NCBI GenBank assembly: GCA_019038695.1
Contig: JAHOYZ010000003.1
Location: 40,143-104,142 of the forward strand
Direction of reading: 5' to 3'
Length of the DNA stretch: 64,000 bases
DNA from: Candidatus Zixiibacteriota bacterium
Lineage (GTDB): Bacteria; Zixibacteria; MSB-5A5; GN15; FEB-12
The number at the start of each line of letters is the position of its first letter. The first letter of the stretch is position 1. A program made the position numbers and the translations under genes. Under the pieces are notes generated by a model. It was not told where the DNA came from. It worked only from the letters and a program-made list of their open reading frames with translations, and searched no databases. Shown here piece after piece: positions 55,571 through 63,940 of the stretch.

Positions 55571-56412
55571 TTATGCGTGGCCGGTTCTTGAAGTTCATTT
55601 GCGCATTTGCTCTGTGCTGGGTGGTTGCTCCGGCGGCGGCGATGGAGCTTCCTACTCCTCGTGCAGTAGGATTGGGACAGGGTGTGGTACTATCTGACCT
55701 ATCCTCATCGTCCCTTCTGCAGTTTCCCTCAATTGGAATCACTAGCGGCACAGCGATATTGGAGTTGGGATTGCTCAGGCGTTTCGAACTGAAGGACCTG
55801 GATGAAGCCTTGATTGCCGGCGGCTATCGTTGGGGACAATTTACAGCTGTCGGCGGCTTCTCGCAATTCGGACAAAGTGAACTGTACACCGAAAAGACAT
55901 TCAAACTTGCAGCGGCATATCATTTCGGCAAAGCAGGAATTGGAGCAACCTGGTCACACCAATCGTTGGACTTCGGCGGCGGATATTCAGGATTGAGCGC
56001 ATCAACGCTTGGCGCGTCGGTGTCATATCGACGGCACCGCGTAATACTTGCTCTTGCGGCAGATAATCTAACCTCACCGGTTCTGCAAGTTGGAAGTCCG
56101 GCGATCAGACCTCAATATCGAGCGGCGGCGGAAATGATCGGGAGGGGGTCATTCTCGATTGTTGTCGGGGCGCTTTTCGAAGAAGAACACAAACCTCGGT
56201 TCAGCATCGGCCAGAATATTGATGTCTCAACGCGAGCTTCCTTGCTCTGGTCATTCTCATCGAAACCCTTAACCGGTGCCGGAGGGCTGGAAGTATCAAT
56301 CACAAACGGTCGGATCGGTTATTACCTGTCGTATTATCCAACCCTTGGCTTTACACATTGCGTTTCCTTATCATACTGTTGGCGAGATGATACCCTAAAG
56401 GCAAGTGACTGA
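55567..56412 (+). CDS. PorV/PorQ-like outer-membrane protein
   Basis: A 281-residue protein with a signal peptide ending VAPAAA. The mature N-terminus PTPRAVGLGQGVVLSDLSSS resembles the start of PorV/PorQ and UPF0164 proteins (GLGxA...D...NPA), and the strands that follow fit a 14-strand FadL-like barrel. It lacks the usual NPA triplet, so the match is partial. In type IX secretion PorV shuttles cargo with C-terminal sorting domains; the overlapping upstream gene encodes a protein with just such a tail. Confidence 0.6.
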   Translation: MIMRGRFLKFICAFALCWVVAPAAAMELPTPRAVGLGQGVVLSDLSSSSLLQFPSIGITSGTAILELGLLRRFELKDLDEALIAGGYRWGQFTAVGGFSQFGQSELYTEKTFKLAAAYHFGKAGIGATWSHQSLDFGGGYSGLSASTLGASVSYRRHRVILALAADNLTSPVLQVGSPAIRPQYRAAAEMIGRGSFSIVVGALFEEEHKPRFSIGQNIDVSTRASLLWSFSSKPLTGAGGLEVSITNGRIGYYLSYYPTLGFTHCVSLSYCWRDDTLKASD

Positions 56413-56451
56413 ACACCCGAGTCTAAGTATTTATGGAGACAGAATTCTGAC

Positions 56452-57591
56452 ATGACACTCCGAACGCGAAAGAATATTGAACAATACGAGCTTGACTCTC
56501 TGGCTCCGTGTGCCGTCAAAGCAGCTCAGTCGCGGGGTCGTACCTATCCTGCCCGGGAGCATCCGTTGCGTACGGCCTTTCAGCGGGACCGAGATCGCAT
56601 TGTTCATTCGGCTGCGTTTCGTCGACTGGAATACAAGACCCAGGTCTTCATTCCGCACGAGACCGATCATTACCGCACCCGCCTGACCCACACCATTGAA
56701 GTGGCACAGATTGCCCGCACCCTGGCCCGCAATCTCGGTCTCAATGAAGACCTCACCGAGGCGATTGCCCTCGCGCATGATCTGGGACATACTCCCTTCG
56801 GTCACGGCGGAGAAGATGTCCTCAATGATCTTATGTCTAAAAAATCTGGTTTCAATCATAATCGACAGTCGCTGCGCATCGTCGATCTCCTCGAACAACG
56901 CTACCCGGATCACCCCGGACTGAACCTGAGCTATGAAGTTCGAGAAGGAATCGCGATGCATGAAACTTCGGTCAGTATCGAACTGCCGGAATTTGCGGCC
57001 AACCTTCAGCCGAGCCTGGAAGCTTCGCTTGTCGATATTGCCGACGAGATAGCATACAATGCACACGACATCGATGATGGATTGTCATCTGGCATTCTCA
57101 CGCCCGAAATGGTTCAGACAGCTTCTTTCTGGCCGGAAATCGCCTTTGATAATGATGGCGAGTTTACCAATCTGGAGCCCGACCAGAGGCGATATGCGCT
57201 GGTACGGCACATGATCAATTTGATGGTCACCGATGTTCTGAACGAATCCCGGCACCGAATTGATCGTTTACAAATCTCCGACTTGGCTTCTGTGCGTTCG
57301 TGTCCAGAGAAGGTAGCCTGTTATTCTGAAGATACTGCACAATTGGTGTCGCAAATCAAAACCTTCTTGTCGGTCAAACTATACCGGCACCCGCACTTGA
57401 AAGAGATGACAGACCAGGCACACACGATTCTGAGGACAATCTTTGGTGCTTTGCTGGACGACAACAATCTGATGCCGCTACGATTTCAGGAGATGTTGCT
57501 GACCCAACGTCCGGAGACGGTAATAGCTGATTACATAGCCGGCATGACCGACCGCTTCGCCCGTGAGATGTACCGCCGAATAACTCGGTGA
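56452..57591 (+). CDS. dgt: Deoxyguanosinetriphosphate triphosphohydrolase-like protein
   Basis: A 379-residue HD-domain enzyme that cleaves dNTPs to deoxynucleosides and triphosphate. Residues H80 and H109-D110 give the metal site (RLTHTIEV, then LAHDLGHTPFGHGGEDV). FQRDRDRIVHSAAFRRLEYKTQVF near 43-66 is the conserved N-terminal segment, and DIADEIAYNAHDIDDG holds the last metal aspartate. Length is that of the type-2 subfamily. It lies 40 bp after the PorV-like gene and converges with the chelatase VWA gene. Confidence 0.93.
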   Translation: MTLRTRKNIEQYELDSLAPCAVKAAQSRGRTYPAREHPLRTAFQRDRDRIVHSAAFRRLEYKTQVFIPHETDHYRTRLTHTIEVAQIARTLARNLGLNEDLTEAIALAHDLGHTPFGHGGEDVLNDLMSKKSGFNHNRQSLRIVDLLEQRYPDHPGLNLSYEVREGIAMHETSVSIELPEFAANLQPSLEASLVDIADEIAYNAHDIDDGLSSGILTPEMVQTASFWPEIAFDNDGEFTNLEPDQRRYALVRHMINLMVTDVLNESRHRIDRLQISDLASVRSCPEKVACYSEDTAQLVSQIKTFLSVKLYRHPHLKEMTDQAHTILRTIFGALLDDNNLMPLRFQEMLLTQRPETVIADYIAGMTDRFAREMYRRITR

Positions 57592-57597
57592 AAAAAC

Positions 57598-58635
57598 CTA
57601 CTGCATCGGAGTATCGGGACCCTGTTGTCGCATAAGAGTAGACTCAATTCCCTGCAATATTCGATCCATCTCTTCCCTTGAGGGACGGGCATGTCTTCTA
57701 TCCGGGGGACGCAACAACTTGATGAGTTTGCCACCCGCCGCTTTGACTAGTTTGTCGGCCAGAAGCTCTCCCGGTCTGGTAGCGACCTCTGATTCGAAGG
57801 CTGGATTGATCACCAGTAGCATCAGCCCGGCCTTGCGATAGGTTCCGGCCGCATTAAGCGAGTTTCGATAGGCTGGGTCCTCGAAAACATGTTCACACCC
57901 GCGTGTGAGGGGCTCAGGGTAACAATCACTCAACAGGATCACGATACTCTTTGAGCCCGGATTTTTGTTCCGCTCCAGTCGCGCCATGTTAAGCGATTTG
58001 AGCAGTCCATCCGCTATGGGGGTTTCACCGTGAAACTTCAGCCTGCTCAGCCCTCGCGCCACAACCCGAAAATTATGGGTTGGATGATTGTAGATTTTTG
58101 CCTGGAGTCCCTGTAGTGAAATCAAGCCAACCCGATCATTGTGCTTATGGAAGTACCCTGTCAACGATCCCAGAATTTCCTTGAATACTTCGATAAATAG
58201 CCAGGTCGATTTACTGACATCGACCAGAAGTATCAACGTCAGACTCTCATACTCCGTGCGATGCCACCCCATTAGATCGTCTTCGACCACTCTGACAGCT
58301 CTGCGAACGGTATCATACCGCCCGTTGGACATTGATCTCAACACAGTCGGTAATGCCGCCAGACGGTTCTTGCCAACAGCGTATTTTACGAGACGCACAT
58401 TTCGGCCAGTATTGATCGAAGTCACTGCGCTTCTTCGCCGACTACCCCGGGCGGCTCGTACCCTCGACTTGCGAAACTTCTTGAGAAAGCTAAATAGCGA
58501 TGATTTGGCAGACCGATACAGACCATCAAATGACGAAAACAATTGCTCCGCCTCAAGTTCCGGCAACGGTATTTTGACTGAGGGTCTGTCGGCCTTCGGA
58601 TCAAAGTCGTACGAGGTGGATGGGTCCGCCTTCAC
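57598..58635 (-). CDS. Chelatase-type VWA protein (ChlD/BchD C-terminal half)
   Basis: A 345-residue protein if it starts at GTG 58635. It is the von Willebrand A half of a ChlD/BchD-like chelatase subunit: LILLVDVSKSTWLF gives the metal motif DVSKS, with the usual upstream basic segment and LNAAGTYRKAGLMLLVINP. The frame stays open upstream of the GTG, reading through GGKQRV and RRGG back to an A10 run at the end of the ATPase gene. A -1 shift there would join both halves into a ChlD-like protein of about 753 residues. The GTG has no well-spaced ribosome site, which favours expression by frameshift. It converges with dgt. Confidence 0.8.
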   Translation of the reverse strand: MKADPSTSYDFDPKADRPSVKIPLPELEAEQLFSSFDGLYRSAKSSLFSFLKKFRKSRVRAARGSRRRSAVTSINTGRNVRLVKYAVGKNRLAALPTVLRSMSNGRYDTVRRAVRVVEDDLMGWHRTEYESLTLILLVDVSKSTWLFIEVFKEILGSLTGYFHKHNDRVGLISLQGLQAKIYNHPTHNFRVVARGLSRLKFHGETPIADGLLKSLNMARLERNKNPGSKSIVILLSDCYPEPLTRGCEHVFEDPAYRNSLNAAGTYRKAGLMLLVINPAFESEVATRPGELLADKLVKAAGGKLIKLLRPPDRRHARPSREEMDRILQGIESTLMRQQGPDTPMQ

Positions 58636-58679
58636 CCTTTGCTTGCCGCCCCTTCTTATGACATCGCCGTCTCTGCTAT

Positions 58680-59858
58680 CTATTTTTTTTTTACCGGTGC
58701 GTCGTCCGACGAGGTATCGTCGGTATCAATGTCATCATCGCTTCGATCGAGGAACTCGTCCGCGTTCTTGTTAACTTCACCTGATGAACTGATATACTTC
58801 TTGGTGACTTCCGATGAAGCTTTGTTCGGTTCAAGCTTCTGCAGACAACCGCTAAAGGCAGCTCCGATTTCCTCGGGCGTTGGTGGTTCCAAGAGCCCCC
58901 CATCGCGAGTGCGATGAGATAGTGCCAATTCGGCAGCGAGGAGAATATCTTCAGCCCCAACGGTGGTTCGGCCGTCGAGCGCGGCCACAGTCTGACAAGT
59001 CTTTACAATAATGATGTCAGGCCGCTGACCATCTACTTTCAATTCTGCACAGGCTTCGGCGATTGCAAAAAGGAATGACTCTTCCATCGCCACCCTGGGC
59101 AACAACTCCTTTGCTTTGATTGTGATAGCCCGGATCGCCTCTTCATCGCGTTCGAATGTCTCGGAGAATCTGTCGGGATTGCTCTCGTAGAGAAGGTTCC
59201 GCTTCACTATCTCTACCCGTTGCTCTGGATCAAGAATCGACTCCACCTTGATGCACAAGGGGAAACGATCAAGTATCTGTGGCCGGAGCTCCCCTTCCTC
59301 CGGGTTCATGGTTCCCACAAGAATAAATTGATCGGGGTGGGAAATTGAAATGCCTTCGCGTTCAATCGTGTTCCATGGCGAAGCCGCAGCATCGAGGATG
59401 TCGTCAACCAGATGATCCGGAAGAAGATTCACTTCATCAACATAGAGAATATTTCGATTGGCTTCGCCCAACAGCCCGACCAGAACCTTCCTCTCTCCGT
59501 TCTTGAGTAGTCTTTCGATGTCTATACTCCCAAGCAGCCGGTCTTCGGTGCAACTCAGCGGAAGATTAACAATCTTCATCTTCTTTGTGGAACGATCAAT
59601 TCGGTCTCTTTCACGGCAAAGGCTGCAGAACCGACGAGGACGGTCCGGATCGCAATTGAAATCACATCCGTCGACAGTTTCATATTCTGGCAGGATCGTC
59701 TGTACCGAGTGTACAATCATACTCTTGCCTGTTCCCTTGGGACCGCTGATGAGCAAGCCGCCTATCCTGGGATTGACAATGTTGCAGAGATAAGCTGTCT
59801 TGAATTTTTCCTGCCCTACAACAGCAGAGAACAAGTACGGTTTCTTTTCAAGGTCCAT
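58680..59858 (-). CDS. ChlI/BchI-type chelatase AAA+ ATPase
   Basis: A 392-residue MoxR-like AAA+ protein that would power insertion of Mg2+ or Co2+ into a tetrapyrrole. Start at 59858 (MDLEKKPYLFSAVVGQEKF) with GGTGG upstream; the ATG at 59906 adds 16 unrelated residues. Walker A is GPKGTGKS and Walker B LYVDEVNLL. Between them the insertion CDFNCDPDRPRRFCSLC carries the four cysteines usual in this family. GSIDIERLLKNGE and GLLGEANRNILY are the chelatase-specific loops. After the AAA+ domain (to about residue 330) comes an acidic linker. No CobN/ChlH large subunit and no tetrapyrrole genes are nearby. Confidence 0.88.
   Translation of the reverse strand: MDLEKKPYLFSAVVGQEKFKTAYLCNIVNPRIGGLLISGPKGTGKSMIVHSVQTILPEYETVDGCDFNCDPDRPRRFCSLCRERDRIDRSTKKMKIVNLPLSCTEDRLLGSIDIERLLKNGERKVLVGLLGEANRNILYVDEVNLLPDHLVDDILDAAASPWNTIEREGISISHPDQFILVGTMNPEEGELRPQILDRFPLCIKVESILDPEQRVEIVKRNLLYESNPDRFSETFERDEEAIRAITIKAKELLPRVAMEESFLFAIAEACAELKVDGQRPDIIIVKTCQTVAALDGRTTVGAEDILLAAELALSHRTRDGGLLEPPTPEEIGAAFSGCLQKLEPNKASSEVTKKYISSSGEVNKNADEFLDRSDDDIDTDDTSSDDAPVKKK
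58681..58693 (-). promoter_or_regulatory. A10 slippery run, candidate programmed -1 frameshift or transcriptional slippage site
   Basis: On the coding strand the last codons of the ATPase gene read GTA AAA AAA AAA TAG: ten adenines at 58683-58692. A -1 shift on this run re-enters the VWA frame, which has no stop between the run and 57598. The last part of the ATPase product is very acidic (DDDIDTDDTSSDD) and the first VWA residues are basic, as in the linker of single-chain ChlD proteins. Confidence 0.65.
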
Positions 59859-60014
59859 GTTTCCACCCACCTGATACAATGACAGTACCGGACGATAGGT
59901 AGTCATTCAATCGCTGTCAACCTCAAACGCTGTAGATACGGAGTCGGCTATGCAGGCTCAATGATGATCCGCTAAGAATCGACACCATCAACCTACTCTG
60001 TGCTGACATAATAT

Positions 60015-61049
60015 TCACTTGAGCAATAGCATTTTCCGGGTTTGACTAAATGATCCCGATTCCAAGCGATAGAAATATACTCCGCTTGATACTTCCCTGT
60101 TCAAATCATCCTGACCATCCCAACACACCTTGGCATAACCGGCACTCAGTTCCCGATCAACTAATACTGTGACTCTTTGGCCAAGCAAGTTATAGACGGC
60201 AATTATGACGTGTGATCGTACCGGGACTAAGTATTCAATGACAGTTTCCGGGTTGAACGGGTTGGGTGAGTTTTGCTGCAATACAAAATCGGATGGCATC
60301 ACTTCCTCATCATGCTCGTCATCTACTGCTGTCCAGATATGGTCGCATACATCTCCCAGGCCATCGTGGTCCGAATCCAGTTGGTCAGAGTTATAGTTCT
60401 CGGGACAGTTATCACAATTATCCCCTACCCCATCATAATCGAAGTCGGTCTGATCGTGGTTCGCTATCAGAGGGCAGTTGTCCCAGGCATTGGGAGTGCT
60501 GTCGGAGTCAGTGTCTTCGAGATTGCTGAACTCTACTATTGACCAGAACAAACCGTGATGGTAGTACCAGATTTCCCACGTGCCAAACCACCCTGGATAT
60601 GTAGCGCTATTGCCCCACATCATGATTGGCCCACCATCGAGATATGGAGCTGGTTGGCCGAATGCCCAGAAAATCCATCCACTCGCCTCGCCCGTAACCC
60701 AGCAGACAGTATCATCCTCGACCCAACCACCCAGACAGTACTCATCATAGGTGGTTGTATTCACAATGTTGGCAATCACGCTGTCCATGATGAATATGTT
60801 CTCTTCGAAGGATGTTACTGTCGCAAGATAGCCATTTAACGTGTCGAGCTTGAGTGTTCTGGCAACACTATCAGCTTCATCCCACCACATAATCTCGGCA
60901 ATGATACCGTACCAATGACCATTACCACCGCTCTCCTCCGTCCACTGGACAAGATTGACAAGAGAATCGTGTGGGAGTGGCGAGGCCAACGGACCGGAGC
61001 TGAAAGCTAAAAGGATGCCGACTGTCAGGCCCAGGGTGCATTTTCCCAC
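60015..61049 (-). CDS. Secreted lectin-like protein with thrombospondin-3 repeats and T9SS-type sorting tail
   Basis: A 344-residue exported protein. The GTG at 61049 is chosen because AAAGGAG lies 8 nt upstream and a normal signal peptide follows (TLGLTVGILLAFSS); the frame is open to 61130. Residues about 45-180 resemble a C-type lectin domain (NGYLATVTSFEENIF, then CLGGWVEDD and SGWIFWAFGQPAP, ending with WSIVEFS), though cysteines are few. Calcium-binding thrombospondin type 3 repeats follow (DTDSDSTPNAWDNCP; DFDYDGVGDNCDNCP; DSDHDGLGDVCD). The tail has QNSPNPFNPETVIEY and ends TRKMLLLK, closely like the tail of the protein at 27713. Confidence 0.83.
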   Translation of the reverse strand: MGKCTLGLTVGILLAFSSGPLASPLPHDSLVNLVQWTEESGGNGHWYGIIAEIMWWDEADSVARTLKLDTLNGYLATVTSFEENIFIMDSVIANIVNTTTYDEYCLGGWVEDDTVCWVTGEASGWIFWAFGQPAPYLDGGPIMMWGNSATYPGWFGTWEIWYYHHGLFWSIVEFSNLEDTDSDSTPNAWDNCPLIANHDQTDFDYDGVGDNCDNCPENYNSDQLDSDHDGLGDVCDHIWTAVDDEHDEEVMPSDFVLQQNSPNPFNPETVIEYLVPVRSHVIIAVYNLLGQRVTVLVDRELSAGYAKVCWDGQDDLNREVSSGVYFYRLESGSFSQTRKMLLLK

Positions 61050-61258
61050 TTCCGAATCTCCTTTCGATTCGAGCATGTTGCATGCCGCCAGTAATTGCGA
61101 CAGAATAACCACGCTACAGACGTAAGGCAATCTCCTTCTGTTCAGCGCAGATTCGCTGATAGTTCGAACAAGGCTGTGCTGGAGCTATTTCCCTCCGGCT
61201 AAGAAACAGCCCTGAAGTGCCGATGAAGTACAAAGGTGGCAGAAACTGAGGTAAAGCA

Positions 61259-62461
61259 TTGAGTACAAATCGAGTTCTTCTAGTCGGGGGTGATCAAGGT
61301 GGGCTTGGTAATCTGGAACAATTGCTGGCGGCACTTCCTGAAGGTTGGAATACTCAGACCTTGAGTAATAGCGATGAAGCCCTGACAGCTCTCGACGAGG
61401 CTGAACAAAATATCATAGTTTCCGCAATGCAGTTGCCCGGAATGAACGGGGCCGAACTGTTGAAGGAGGCAGCCGACCGACATCCGGGAGTTCTACGCTT
61501 TCTTGTTTCCGATCAGGGGGATAAGGCAGCTATCCAGCAATCGGCAGGTTTTGTCCACCAGTTCGTGGCAGCGCCCTTTGAGCCCGACACTCTTCGGAAG
61601 ACTCTGGAAAATTCGCTTGGTTTGCACCAAATACTTTCGGACGAAGAAATATGCTATCGAATTGCAGCAGTAGGTTCCTTACCCAGTCCGCCCAAGCTGT
61701 ATTCTGAACTCACTACCGAGCTGAGATCAGATACAGCCAATGTTACAAAGATCGCCGATCTGATAAGTCAGGATGTGGGAATCGTGGCCAAGCTACTCCA
61801 GACAGTGAACTCGGCCTTCTTTGGTTTATCAAGCCGGGTCGAAAATATCTCGCATGCCATCAATCTATTGGGACTGGACACAGTCAAGAGCCTAGTTCTG
61901 TCGGCTGGAGTTTTCGGTGAATTTGAGGATCCCCATCTTCCAGGCTTCTCTATTGAAGACATCTATAAACGCAGCACTATTGTGGGTGCCAAAGCAAGAT
62001 TGCTGGCTCATGCTTTCGGTTCGGATAGACGCATGACCGATGACGCACTACTGGCGGGCATGTTGTACGATGTAGGTAAATTGTTGATGCTAAGCTATTT
62101 CCAGGTAGAATACCATCAGGCGCTAAGTCTCAGTGACGAAAAATCGATTCCGCTGTATCAGGCAGAGCGCGAAGTATTGGGCGCATGCGATGCCACCCTG
62201 GGAGCATACCTTCTCTCTCTCTGGGGTCTACCCGATTCAATACTTGAGGCAGTAGCGTTACATTATGAACCGAGAAAGGCGCCCAACCCGATGATCAATG
62301 CCACCGCCGCCGTACATCTGGCTTACGCTACCGATTACGACGAGACTCACAACATCCGTAAAGAAGAAGACTCGGTGGCCGACATGGAGTACTTGTCTAA
62401 GATCGGCGTCGCCGATCAACTCCCCAACCTGCGATACTTCTGTACCGGAGCCGTCGCCTGA
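61259..62461 (+). CDS. Pseudo-receiver/HDOD signalling protein
   Basis: A 400-residue cytoplasmic protein starting at TTG, with GAGGT upstream. The first 120 residues fold as a receiver domain, but the phospho-acceptor position reads A56 in VSAMQLPGMNG where active receivers have aspartate, and the acidic pair is reduced (LVGGDQG). It therefore probably cannot be phosphorylated. Residues about 140-330 form an HDOD domain (SLPSPPKLYSELT, LISQDVGIVAKLLQTVNSAFFG, ISHAINLLGLDTVKSLVL). HDOD proteins lack the HD catalytic pair and act by protein contacts, often in motility or cell-cycle control. It is not in an operon. Confidence 0.82.
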   Translation: MSTNRVLLVGGDQGGLGNLEQLLAALPEGWNTQTLSNSDEALTALDEAEQNIIVSAMQLPGMNGAELLKEAADRHPGVLRFLVSDQGDKAAIQQSAGFVHQFVAAPFEPDTLRKTLENSLGLHQILSDEEICYRIAAVGSLPSPPKLYSELTTELRSDTANVTKIADLISQDVGIVAKLLQTVNSAFFGLSSRVENISHAINLLGLDTVKSLVLSAGVFGEFEDPHLPGFSIEDIYKRSTIVGAKARLLAHAFGSDRRMTDDALLAGMLYDVGKLLMLSYFQVEYHQALSLSDEKSIPLYQAEREVLGACDATLGAYLLSLWGLPDSILEAVALHYEPRKAPNPMINATAAVHLAYATDYDETHNIRKEEDSVADMEYLSKIGVADQLPNLRYFCTGAVA

Positions 62462-62668
62462 CTCTGACGACCGTTCGAACGTGAAGTACGGGGGTAGCCT
62501 GTTTGCAGGCCACATTCCTACCATCTCGGTTGACATATCAAACATAACCCTTATCTTGTCGGGATAGTATTGGGTAGCATCGACAATTAGGTCGGAGTTA
62601 CTGCCATAGCGAAATGACGCCGCGCATCCGCCAACACCGACGGCCGGCATCGACATCGGGAGAGCTTC

Positions 62669-63868
62669 GTGGAAAAACTGATCTATCTTGACAACGCCGC
62701 CACTTCCTGGCCCAAGCCGGACAATGTCTATGATTTCATGGTCGAGTTCTATCGCAGTTGTGGGGTCAATCCGGGTCGCAGTGGTTTTGATAAAGCCATC
62801 GAAGCCGGTAACATTATCGAAGATCTTCGCAAGCGACTGACCACTTTCTTTGGCGGTGATGAAGATACTCCCGAGAGACTCTGTTTCGGATTCAACGCCA
62901 CCGATGCCCTCAACCTGATTATCCAGGGACTCCTGTCTTCGGGTGATCACGTCGTAACCACCAATCTCGAACACAATTCTGTTATCAGGCCAATCAACCA
63001 CCTGGTGCGAGATGGCGGAGTCGAGGCTACTTTCGTACAGTTTGACGAACAGGGATTCGTAAACCCGGATGACATCAGGAAAGCAATCAAATCCAGCACC
63101 AAGCTTGTCATAGTTAATCACGGCTCGAATGTTCTCGGCACAGTCCAACCGGTGGCCGAGATCGGCGCCCTGTGTCGCGAGGTTGGAGTAACATTTGCCA
63201 TTGACGCCTCCCAAACCGCTGGTATGGTTCCCGTTAACATGAAAGAAATGAATGTCGACGTGCTGGCTTTCACGGGTCATAAATCACTCATGGGCTCGAC
63301 GGGTATTGGAGGACTTTGTATTCGCAAGCATCTCGAAATCCGTCACTCCAGAAGCGGCGGCACCGGTGTTCGTTCGGCTTTCCCATACCACCTCGATGAG
63401 TATCCTTACCGCATGGAATATGGCACGCCCAACATGGTTGGCGTGGCATCACTGTGGGCCGGGCAGGATTGGATAGATGAGTTTGGTGGGATTGGGAAGA
63501 TCTACGAACATGAAATGACTCTTGCCCGCAAGCTCGTTGACGGCTTCCACCAGATTGATGGCATCACAACATACTGTTGCAACAACATGGATAACCACCT
63601 TGCTACCGTATCCATGAATGTCGATGGACTCGAAGCCGGGGATACCGGAATCATGCTGGATGTCGACTTCAACATAGCGACTCGCACCGGTCTCCATTGC
63701 GCTCCGCTGGTACATAAGCAACTTGGCTTGATCGAAAAACATGGAGCCGTCCGATTCGCTATCGGTCCTTTCAATACTGAACAACATATTGATGTCGCCC
63801 TTGAAGGTATTACGGAAATCGCCGCTCGGGCCAAAGCAATGAAGCGACCCGCGGTGCAATCCACCTGA
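62669..63868 (+). CDS. Cysteine desulfurase family protein
   Basis: A 399-residue PLP enzyme of class V aminotransferases that takes sulfur from cysteine as an enzyme persulfide, for Fe-S clusters or other sulfur products. The PLP lysine is K205 in FTGHKSLMGSTG. The catalytic cysteine is C344 in RTGLHCAP. YLDNAATSWPKPDNVY at the start and SGDHVVTTNLEHNSV are family blocks. The SufS-like NAATSW start and the GLHCAP loop place it near the group II enzymes often called cysteine desulfurase/selenocysteine lyase. GTG start with GGGAGAG upstream. No sufU, iscU or tRNA-thiolation genes lie beside it. Confidence 0.9.
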   Translation: MEKLIYLDNAATSWPKPDNVYDFMVEFYRSCGVNPGRSGFDKAIEAGNIIEDLRKRLTTFFGGDEDTPERLCFGFNATDALNLIIQGLLSSGDHVVTTNLEHNSVIRPINHLVRDGGVEATFVQFDEQGFVNPDDIRKAIKSSTKLVIVNHGSNVLGTVQPVAEIGALCREVGVTFAIDASQTAGMVPVNMKEMNVDVLAFTGHKSLMGSTGIGGLCIRKHLEIRHSRSGGTGVRSAFPYHLDEYPYRMEYGTPNMVGVASLWAGQDWIDEFGGIGKIYEHEMTLARKLVDGFHQIDGITTYCCNNMDNHLATVSMNVDGLEAGDTGIMLDVDFNIATRTGLHCAPLVHKQLGLIEKHGAVRFAIGPFNTEQHIDVALEGITEIAARAKAMKRPAVQST

Positions 63869-63877
63869 CAAAGTTCG

Positions 63878-63905
63878 CAAGGGGTTGTCCCAAAAGAACC
63901 CCTTG
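63878..63905 (+). terminator. Probable terminator of the cysteine desulfurase gene
   Basis: CAAGGGGTT (63878-63886) pairs perfectly with AACCCCTTG (63897-63905), loop 10 nt. Only a short T-rich stretch follows. Confidence 0.5.
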
Positions 63906-63940
63906 TTGCTGTCACGTATAGACTGGTGACATGTTTTCTA

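Noticed and set aside
62258..63280. 340-residue minus-strand open frame
   Set aside because: Antisense to the HDOD and cysteine desulfurase genes, both of which have clear family motifs.
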